DNA from: an uncultured Alphaproteobacteria bacterium
GTDB lineage: Bacteria > Pseudomonadota > Alphaproteobacteria > Rs-D84
Assembly: GCA_937888635.1 (NCBI GenBank)
Contig: CALARG010000006.1
Location: 1-19,760, forward strand
DNA length: 19,760 nucleotides
Reading direction: 5' to 3'
Positions 13,582-19,760 of this stretch are shown here, piece by piece (the stretch's first letter is position 1; every line of letters starts with the position of its first letter). The translations under genes were made by a program, and so were the position numbers. The notes beneath the pieces are model-generated. The model had not been told where the DNA came from. It did no database searches and saw only the letters and a program-made list of their open reading frames with translations.

Positions 13582-15534
13582 ATGGCATACAGAAAAAAAA
13601 CAGTGGCAGAAAAACTGGGCGAAAAACCACAGGCAATGGCGGATTTTGTAAAAAAACTTCGCAAGAATTTAAATGATGTTAAGGTGCCAGATAATGCCCA
13701 CCTGCGCGATATCAGAAATTGGGGCGTGTCAGATGCGGGGCGCTGGGCGGGTGAGGTGACAGGTCAGACTTTGAAGTTGTCGGGGGTGTCACTGTTGTGG
13801 CTGACAGAATATTTAACACGCGGGTTTGGTAAACTGTTTGTTGATAATAAGATAGTGCGGGAATTAGAACAGATTGCACAGGACAGCGCAAAAAAGCACG
13901 AGGCCGCAATTGACCCAAAAACAGGTAAAAAACAGGGCGAGACAAAATTCTCGCGGTTTGTGAAAAAGCATCCGTGGGTGCTGGGGTATTTGACATATTG
14001 GTCAATGCTGGCGGCGACGGCCGGTGGGGCGTTCGCTGTTGGCGAAGCGGTTATGCAGGATGATAAAGATGCGCCAAAAAAAGAAGTCAGGGACGCAACA
14101 CGACCGGGTTTGGTTATAACAGATGCAAATGGCGAAGCAATTGATACCAGCAAAGAAATTGTACTGGACCCAGCGTCGCCAGAATTTATTAATCAATGTA
14201 TCGCGTTGGAAAATATAACCTGTATACCGATTATCTATACCGAAACATATCGCGCAGAACCGGTTGTCCAGCCAAAAGAAAATGTCTATACCCATGGTTG
14301 GGGAATGACTTGGTCGCGTGATAAAAATGGAAAAATGTTGGTTCGTGATTATGCAGATACGCCGGCAAATCGTCGCAAAGGATTAAAACCGCATAAACCA
14401 AAAAAATCAGCAAACAAAGATGTTGATATTGCCGAAACACAACAGTTCTTGATTGATCAGGTCTATCCTTTGATTCAAAAGCATATGAAACGACCGATTA
14501 CAGAGAACGAATTCTATGCAATATGTGTTGCGGGGTATCAACTGACAGGGCATATAGATGATATTTGTAAAAATCTAAATAATGCAAAAACACCACAACA
14601 GATTGCAGATGCGTTTATTACGCCAAACTATGATAAATATGGCGGAACGCCAAAGCGGCGCTGGGTGTGTGGAATGCTGGCGGCGGGGTATATAACAATG
14701 CAAGATATTTTAAATGCCGATGTAGATAATTTCTATAAGGCTGATGTGACGACGATGGTCAGAAATGGGCATTTCGTGACAAATGAAAATACAATTAAGT
14801 ATGTGTTGGGATTGTCTGGGTCGCAAAAAACCAGTGCTGTGGTGCGACAAACGGCGGATGGGCGTTTGGGAATTCAACAACTGGGGGGATATGCACCGGC
14901 CAAGGTTGTGGCGTCTGTTGAAACAGCAGAAGATAGAAGTATTTCTGAATCTATGTCGCTGTTGCTGCAGGCAGGTGTGGAATATCGTGCAGGTCGTCTG
15001 GAAAAAGCCGCCCAATTGTATGAACAGGCAATTGAAAAAGACCCAGATAATATGGAGGCGTACAGCAGCCTGTCCTTGACCTATAAAAAATTAGGCGATA
15101 AGAACAAGTCAATTGATTACTATGAAAAATGTATTGCCTTTGTAAAAGAGGGTAATAATCGCATGAATGCGAATAAAACATTATTGCTGGATCGTGATGT
15201 TAAGGCGGCATCATACTATAACGCAGGTGCGGCGCGTGAAGAAATGGCCAAGATTTATAAAGGTAAAGGCAATCAGGCCGAGGCTAAACGCAACTATGAA
15301 TTGGCAATCAGAAATTATAAAACCGCGCTGGAAAACGCAGAGATGGGCGATCTGGGGGTAAAACGCAAACAGTCTTATCAGGATGCAATAGACCGTGCAA
15401 CCCGTGAATTGAATGCGATGGGTGGACGCGTCAGACGACAGGCGTTAAATAATGGGACAAAAAAACTGCGCCAACAAAATGCGCGTGCGGATTTGTTGCT
15501 GTACGGAGAAACATACAAAGGAAATATGGCATAA
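13582..15534 (+). CDS. Membrane-anchored lysozyme-like / TPR protein
   Basis: No named family covers the whole 650-residue protein. In order: a basic N-terminal region (1-128); one likely membrane span (about 131-157, WVLGYLTYWSMLAATAGGAF); a region resembling phage-type (GH24) lysozymes at about 205-372; and TPR-like helical repeats at about 460-520 and 545-590, then a basic tail. The lysozyme-like evidence is E221 followed 16 residues on by T237 in ENVYTHGWGMTW, close to the Glu...Thr-x-Gly-x-Gly pattern of GH24, and KYGGTPKRRWVCG (352-364), like the GG...RR..E turn of that fold. The catalytic aspartate position is unclear, so the domain may bind rather than cut peptidoglycan. There is no signal peptide; the span should place the lysozyme-like and TPR parts in the periplasm if the N-terminus is inside. 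It lies four bases after the mucR-like gene and seven before ybeY-lnt. Confidence 0.78.
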   Translation: MAYRKKTVAEKLGEKPQAMADFVKKLRKNLNDVKVPDNAHLRDIRNWGVSDAGRWAGEVTGQTLKLSGVSLLWLTEYLTRGFGKLFVDNKIVRELEQIAQDSAKKHEAAIDPKTGKKQGETKFSRFVKKHPWVLGYLTYWSMLAATAGGAFAVGEAVMQDDKDAPKKEVRDATRPGLVITDANGEAIDTSKEIVLDPASPEFINQCIALENITCIPIIYTETYRAEPVVQPKENVYTHGWGMTWSRDKNGKMLVRDYADTPANRRKGLKPHKPKKSANKDVDIAETQQFLIDQVYPLIQKHMKRPITENEFYAICVAGYQLTGHIDDICKNLNNAKTPQQIADAFITPNYDKYGGTPKRRWVCGMLAAGYITMQDILNADVDNFYKADVTTMVRNGHFVTNENTIKYVLGLSGSQKTSAVVRQTADGRLGIQQLGGYAPAKVVASVETAEDRSISESMSLLLQAGVEYRAGRLEKAAQLYEQAIEKDPDNMEAYSSLSLTYKKLGDKNKSIDYYEKCIAFVKEGNNRMNANKTLLLDRDVKAASYYNAGAAREEMAKIYKGKGNQAEAKRNYELAIRNYKTALENAEMGDLGVKRKQSYQDAIDRATRELNAMGGRVRRQALNNGTKKLRQQNARADLLLYGETYKGNMA

Positions 15535-15541
15535 GGGGCGT

Positions 15542-17548
15542 ATGATGAAAGTCTTTGTTGATGTGCGTGATGCACGTTGGAAAAAACATAAAATTAATTT
15601 TAGTAAAATCGCCAATGCCACGGATTCGTGCGTATACAAGGATGCCGAGGTGTCAATAATACTGACCGATGATGCGGAAATTCACGAAATAAACAAGACA
15701 TATCGTAATGTAGATAGACCGACAAATGTGTTGTCTTTTGAATTGGGGGATGATGTGTTGTTGGGGGATATTTATATCTCGTATGATACTGTTATGCGCG
15801 AAGCCAGGGATGAGAATATATCATTTGAAAATCATGTGGCACACATGGTTGTTCATGGTGTTTATCATCTGATGGGATGTGATCATATTACAGATGACGA
15901 AGCGGCAATTATGGAAATGAAAGAAATAAAGGCGCTGAAAAAATTAGGTATTAGAAATCCATATAACGATGAAATGCCAAATTGTGCGGATGGCAGTTGT
16001 TGTCCCGGTGGTGGTGTTATTGCATTTTTTAAGCGGTTTGCCGTGCGTGAAAATTCATGGGTGCAATATGCGCTGTACGCAGTGTTTGGTGCGATTGCAA
16101 GTTTTGGTTTTGCGCCGTTCTATTGTTGGTGGGCGACCATAATTGGTATTGCGGGTGCATATTGGTTGACGGTAAGAAATAAAAATATTGGTGGATTCTG
16201 GCGGGTGATTAAACGCGTTGCGCCATTTGGGGCAATGTATGCCATTGCGATGTTTTGGTGGATGCTGCATTCAATATATGTGGTGCCAGAATTGACCCAG
16301 CAATTTGCAATTTGGACGGTGCCAGGGTTGATTGGTCTGGGGATTGCAGGGGTGTTAATTTTTTCGTGGCCTTTTGTTGCGATTGCGTGTGTTCGTACCA
16401 GTTCGCCCGCCCGCGTGTTTTTATTTTCAGGTGTTTGGGCATTGGTTTTGTGGGGGCGTGAATGGATTCTGACGGGGTTTCCGTGGAATCCATTGGCAAA
16501 TATTGCGTTGCCGTGGCCGATGCTGGCAAATTCTATGTCATTGTGGGGTGCGTTGGGATTAACATTTATTATTGCAGGATTGATTGCGGCGATTGTTGAA
16601 TTGTTGCGCGGTTCGCGTGGACGCGCCAATTGGATTGTGTTTGGGATTTTTGCGCTGATGATTGGGGTGGGGGCATGGTATGGCAATACAAATATGCAAC
16701 GCGCAGATGATGGTGCGCCCCAGGCGCAAGCAATGATACGCATTGTACAGCCCGGTCAATCACAGTCGCAAAAGGCAACACATAATCGTGCCCAGGCGCT
16801 GCGAAACGCCCAGGAAAATTTGCATAAAATGATATCGTTGGCGTATAGTGATGGGCGTGCAGATATTGTTATATTGCCAGAGACGGCATATCCATTTGCA
16901 GTTGTGCCGGGTGATGAGATTGCGATTGCGGGTGCAATTGGTGCGCCCATGATTATGGGGGCGAATACCATTGATGAAAATGGGCATGTGTATAATTCAA
17001 TGGTTATGGTTAATGCGGATGGTAAAATTAATCATGTGTACAGTAAATCGCACCTGGTGCCGTTTGGGGAATATCGTCCATTGGGATTTATGCCGGCGCC
17101 GATTGATTTGGCGCGGGGGCAGGGCCCGGAATTGATAGAATTTGCAGGACTGCGATTTGCGCCGGCAATATGCTATGAAATAATTTTTTCAGATTCATTG
17201 GTGCCGCGTGGTGCAGATGGCACAGATGCAATTGTAAATATTACCAATGATAATTGGTTCGGTAATACCCCCGGCACATACCAGCATTTGGATATGGTTC
17301 GCAGATATGCGATTGAATCAGGATTGCCGATTGTGCGTGCAAATTATTCTGGTATCAGTGCGTTTGTTGCATCAGATGGTGTGGTTGTGTCGGCGTTGCC
17401 CGTGGGGCAGGTTGGTGCAATTGATGGATTTGTATGGGGGGCGCATGAAACAGCGTATCGCACAATTGGACGCGATTGGTGGATGATAATAATAATGTTT
17501 TTTGCGTGTATGGGCGCAATTGTGTTTGCACGAACACGCGAAAATTGA
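15542..17548 (+). CDS. YbeY-Lnt fusion: rRNA endonuclease plus apolipoprotein N-acyltransferase
   Basis: One uninterrupted frame of 668 residues joins two enzymes usually made separately. Residues 1-140 are YbeY, a metal-dependent RNase needed for 16S rRNA 3'-end maturation: the conserved R59 lies in DRPTNVLSF, and the metal site HGVYHLMGCDH gives H105, H109 and H115. A short linker (141-160) contains C148, C153 and C154. Residues 165-668 are Lnt, the inner-membrane enzyme that adds the third acyl chain to lipoproteins: several N-terminal spans, GREWILTGFPWNP, then a nitrilase-like domain with the triad E447 (ILPETAYPF), K502 (YSKSHLVPFGEY) and C544 (PAICYEIIFSD), and a C-terminal span. Both halves look complete and active. 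Lnt has a cytoplasmic N-terminus, so YbeY would stay in the cytoplasm. ybeY and lnt are often neighbours, with corC between; corC is missing here. AAGGGG precedes the start; ATG at 15545 is equally possible. Confidence 0.92.
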   Translation: MMKVFVDVRDARWKKHKINFSKIANATDSCVYKDAEVSIILTDDAEIHEINKTYRNVDRPTNVLSFELGDDVLLGDIYISYDTVMREARDENISFENHVAHMVVHGVYHLMGCDHITDDEAAIMEMKEIKALKKLGIRNPYNDEMPNCADGSCCPGGGVIAFFKRFAVRENSWVQYALYAVFGAIASFGFAPFYCWWATIIGIAGAYWLTVRNKNIGGFWRVIKRVAPFGAMYAIAMFWWMLHSIYVVPELTQQFAIWTVPGLIGLGIAGVLIFSWPFVAIACVRTSSPARVFLFSGVWALVLWGREWILTGFPWNPLANIALPWPMLANSMSLWGALGLTFIIAGLIAAIVELLRGSRGRANWIVFGIFALMIGVGAWYGNTNMQRADDGAPQAQAMIRIVQPGQSQSQKATHNRAQALRNAQENLHKMISLAYSDGRADIVILPETAYPFAVVPGDEIAIAGAIGAPMIMGANTIDENGHVYNSMVMVNADGKINHVYSKSHLVPFGEYRPLGFMPAPIDLARGQGPELIEFAGLRFAPAICYEIIFSDSLVPRGADGTDAIVNITNDNWFGNTPGTYQHLDMVRRYAIESGLPIVRANYSGISAFVASDGVVVSALPVGQVGAIDGFVWGAHETAYRTIGRDWWMIIIMFFACMGAIVFARTREN

Positions 17549-17554
17549 TATAAT
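17526..17554 (+). promoter_or_regulatory. Predicted promoter of second Cys-rich gene
   Basis: TTGCAC (17526-17531) is followed after 17 bases by a perfect TATAAT (17549-17554), with TGA (17546-17548) before it making an extended -10. That TGA is also the stop codon of ybeY-lnt, so the promoter lies in the last codons of that gene. Transcription should start near 17561, about 19 bases ahead of the ATG. Confidence 0.62.
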
Positions 17555-17579
17555 CACAGAAAAAGGCCAGAGAGAGATA

Positions 17580-19760
17580 ATGTTAAAACGAATTTTATCT
17601 GCATTTTTGTTGTGTTTGTGCGTATCGCCAGTGTGGGCGGGGTCATGTATTAATGAGGTAAGCAGCAAGGCAGCAGCAGACTCCTTTGCAAGAGATGGGG
17701 AGTATTTAGTATGGAAATCGGGTGATAAGTATTATAGAGCCAGGTGTAGCTGGGGTAAGAATGATGCGTGTAGCATGAATCAATATGTCGCAGTTAAAGA
17801 CCCGATGGGTTCTTTGTATGGGAAAAATGGTGTTCATCTGTATATGTGTTCTGATGATGATACAAGTGAAGACTATACTAAAGGGAAGTGGACTTACGAT
17901 AGTGTTATTCAAGAGTGTTCGCAAGTGGGGTGTCCGGATTGTTTGAAGTGGAATGATAGCCTATTAAACAAGGTTGACTTTATTTTGCGTAATTATGATA
18001 AAGAGTATACTATTGGTGGCGCAGTGATGCCGTCAGGTTGCTATACTCATAAATGCAAAGAAGGTTATGAAAAAAATGGTACTGATTGTGTGTTGAAACA
18101 AAGAAAATGTGACGACAAACCGGTTAATTATGAAGAAGTTGTTAATTTAGATGTGTGTCAGGCTGACTGGGAAGGGCGTGGCTGGACGGGTGGCGAATAT
18201 GCAACATCCTGTAAAAAAATATGTATTGATTTTGAAGATGCTAGTCCAGAATGGCGATATGTTGTAGGTGATTGCCAGGCTGAATATACTCGGGTTAATT
18301 CGGGTGGCGTAATATGTAGAAAAACAGATGGGATAAACACGCAAACGGGGGCAAGTTCAGAAACTGTTGTGTCGGGTGGGGCATGTACACAGTATGAACA
18401 AATATACACAACCAGTACAGGCCAAACGTGTTATCAGTTGTTAACTGAAAAATACGATGATTTGTCGGTTTGTGTGGGTGCCGATGACATAGGCATCTTT
18501 GAGAAAGAGAGTATAGACCTTGCAAAGAGCTGTAGGATTGAATTGGAAAAAAGTTGTAATGTTTCTGAATCTCCAGATATGCGTCTGCCTGTATGGGAGC
18601 AGAGAGAATATATAGATTGTATAAAGCGTTATGATGAGGATAGAAAAGAGCTTTGTTCTGTAAAAATTGTTGCGACAGAGTGTGCTAGTAATGCTGTGAT
18701 GGCTAAGGATTCGCAAGGTAATGATATGGGACGCTGTGATGAGAGAGCAATAGGAACAAATGCGGCCTCGGCGCAAGGCACAATATCGGATTCTAAACAA
18801 CGCTGTCTAAACAGTCGCGAGTCCAACGAGGGTAAGGCGTGTTGTCATTGGGCAAAAACCGTTGCCAAATGGGAAAATAATCAATGCGTTTGTGTTAATC
18901 CAAATAAAGTATTTAAGATGAATGATGATGGACAAACAGGTGAGTGTGTTGATAAACCTGCTGGTTCTGACGCTGGTTCTGGGGGGGCGTTGTCTGGTGG
19001 TGTTGATGCGGATGCATCGCAATCGTCGGATGAAGAGTATACAAAACCAACATGTGGTAATTGCGTGGCAGTGGGAAATTGTAGTGATGAAAGGAATAGG
19101 GATGCAAGGATTGATGGTACCGTATCCGCAGAATGTGATGAAACAGATAATCAGGAACGCAGGGCCAGGGGTGTGCTGCAGCAGATGTATAGTGCAGGGC
19201 AGGGAAGAGTAACAGGTGTTACTGTTAAAGTTGGTGATGATACTTGTACTGTGGAATCAAATAGCGAATTTAATTGTGGTGATAAGAAATACGCAGGATG
19301 CACAATGGTTGAAATATCAGGCGGTGGATATAAGACAATTACTGTTCCTTTGAATAGGATTACAGATGGGGGGACGGCAGTACCATTTATTTGCCTAGAA
19401 CCAGAAAATTGCAACTGTGGTACAGATGGCGAAGTGTCTGATGCAAATGCCGTTGTTCCAGGGGATATTTCAGGGGCACAGGGTAATGGGGGTAATTCAG
19501 GGGCACAGGGTGCCGGGGGTAATTCCGCATCACAAAACGCGCCGGCCAAGCCGGATGGTACGCCGTGTACACCGACGGATAAAAATGCAAAAAGTGGCAA
19601 GTATCAAAATGGTGAATGCATAATTGTTGAATGCAATGGGGCGTATTACAAGGTTTCAGATGACAAGAAGTCGTGTGTGGAAGATAAAAAGGCCAAGTCC
19701 CAGGCGAAAATTGACGAACTGCAAAAGAATGCTGATGCAATGAAAGAAAAAGAACAGTCA
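17580..19760 (+). CDS. Large cysteine-rich exported protein, partial (paralogue 2)
   Basis: An open frame of 727 codons starts at 17580 and leaves the window with no stop, so the 3' end is missing. I do not recognise a named family. The product begins with a signal peptide (MLKRILSAFLLCLCVSPVWA, probable cleavage after A20) and has about 45 cysteines in the visible mature part. Two regions match the protein at 10234-11829: C154-C215 (CKEGYEKNGTDCV, then C-x17-C-x3-C) and C409-P460 (EGKACC, VAKWENNQCVC). Residues 631-648 are a near-perfect 9-residue tandem repeat rich in Gly, Ser, Asn and Gln. The last visible part (about 700-727) is charged and probably a helix, like the region before the hydrophobic C-terminus of paralogue 1. 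AGA/AGG arginine codons are more frequent than in the housekeeping genes nearby. It has a strong promoter and a GAGAGAG-type ribosome site. Confidence 0.88.
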   Translation, partial: MLKRILSAFLLCLCVSPVWAGSCINEVSSKAAADSFARDGEYLVWKSGDKYYRARCSWGKNDACSMNQYVAVKDPMGSLYGKNGVHLYMCSDDDTSEDYTKGKWTYDSVIQECSQVGCPDCLKWNDSLLNKVDFILRNYDKEYTIGGAVMPSGCYTHKCKEGYEKNGTDCVLKQRKCDDKPVNYEEVVNLDVCQADWEGRGWTGGEYATSCKKICIDFEDASPEWRYVVGDCQAEYTRVNSGGVICRKTDGINTQTGASSETVVSGGACTQYEQIYTTSTGQTCYQLLTEKYDDLSVCVGADDIGIFEKESIDLAKSCRIELEKSCNVSESPDMRLPVWEQREYIDCIKRYDEDRKELCSVKIVATECASNAVMAKDSQGNDMGRCDERAIGTNAASAQGTISDSKQRCLNSRESNEGKACCHWAKTVAKWENNQCVCVNPNKVFKMNDDGQTGECVDKPAGSDAGSGGALSGGVDADASQSSDEEYTKPTCGNCVAVGNCSDERNRDARIDGTVSAECDETDNQERRARGVLQQMYSAGQGRVTGVTVKVGDDTCTVESNSEFNCGDKKYAGCTMVEISGGGYKTITVPLNRITDGGTAVPFICLEPENCNCGTDGEVSDANAVVPGDISGAQGNGGNSGAQGAGGNSASQNAPAKPDGTPCTPTDKNAKSGKYQNGECIIVECNGAYYKVSDDKKSCVEDKKAKSQAKIDELQKNADAMKEKEQS
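19470..19523 (+). repeat. 27-base tandem repeat, two copies, in frame
   Basis: Positions 19470-19496 and 19497-19523 are two adjacent 27-base units differing at two bases, encoding SGAQGNGGN then SGAQGAGGN. A decayed third start (S-A-S-Q-N) follows. The near-identity suggests a recent in-frame duplication, giving a flexible spacer of variable length in the second cysteine-rich protein. Confidence 0.85.

Noticed and set aside
15973..16060. Separate lnt gene starting inside the ybeY-lnt frame
   Set aside because: There is an in-frame ATG near 15973, but no ribosome site precedes it and no stop separates it from YbeY, so a fusion is the simpler reading.
16120..16743. 207-codon open frame on the minus strand
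   Set aside because: Antisense to the Lnt half of the fusion gene; composition is what codon bias on the other strand would give.
1..19760. CRISPR arrays, insertion sequences, tRNA or rRNA genes
   Set aside because: I saw no regularly spaced repeats, no transposase, and no cloverleaf or rRNA-like sequence; nearly all bases are taken up by coding genes.

Overview
The window reads as chromosomal DNA of an alphaproteobacterium. MucR/Ros-type regulator, SecB, the short DciA-like DUF721 protein, a J-domain protein with a Cys/His N-terminus, a XerD-type recombinase and an LptF/LptG permease all fit that class. Composition is moderately AT-rich by eye. Genes are tightly packed: most gaps are under 100 bases and there are several start/stop overlaps, which suggests a streamlined genome. 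Two very cysteine-rich exported proteins of unknown function suggest a host-associated or gut lineage, but that is inference. I see no phage genes, transposases, CRISPR arrays, tRNAs or rRNAs, and no gene-free stretch longer than about 120 bases.

Layout, left to right. (1) A two-way terminator, then secB on the minus strand. It is divergent from a plus-strand set: mltA (lytic transglycosylase), a DUF721/DciA-like gene and ruvC, all overlapping. (2) A long minus-strand block, read right to left: lptG-like permease, a 45-residue membrane protein, xerD, a J-domain gene, then a three-gene surface-polysaccharide set (RgpF-like, family-2-like glycosyltransferase, Stealth phosphotransferase). The polysaccharide set has its own promoter and meets ruvC tail to tail. 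(3) greA and mutL on the plus strand, divergent from lptG; the two promoters share one palindromic -35 box. (4) The first cysteine-rich exported protein, ending at a two-way terminator shared with rarA, which converges from the minus strand. (5) A plus-strand operon: a MucR-like regulator that has lost both zinc-binding histidines, a membrane-anchored lysozyme-like/TPR protein, and a single reading frame joining YbeY (rRNA processing) to Lnt (apolipoprotein N-acyltransferase). (6) A second, larger cysteine-rich exported protein, paralogous to the first, which runs off the right edge.

Much of the window concerns the envelope: SecB export, MltA and a lysozyme-like protein on peptidoglycan, LptF/G on LPS transport, Lnt on lipoprotein maturation, the RgpF/GT/Stealth set on surface sugars, and two disulfide-rich exported proteins. 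DNA maintenance genes (ruvC, mutL, rarA, xerD, dciA-like) are mixed in. The least familiar elements are the YbeY-Lnt fusion, the cysteine-rich paralogue pair, the lysozyme-like/TPR protein under a zinc-less MucR homologue, and promoters that seem to give leaderless mRNAs for lptG and rgpF.
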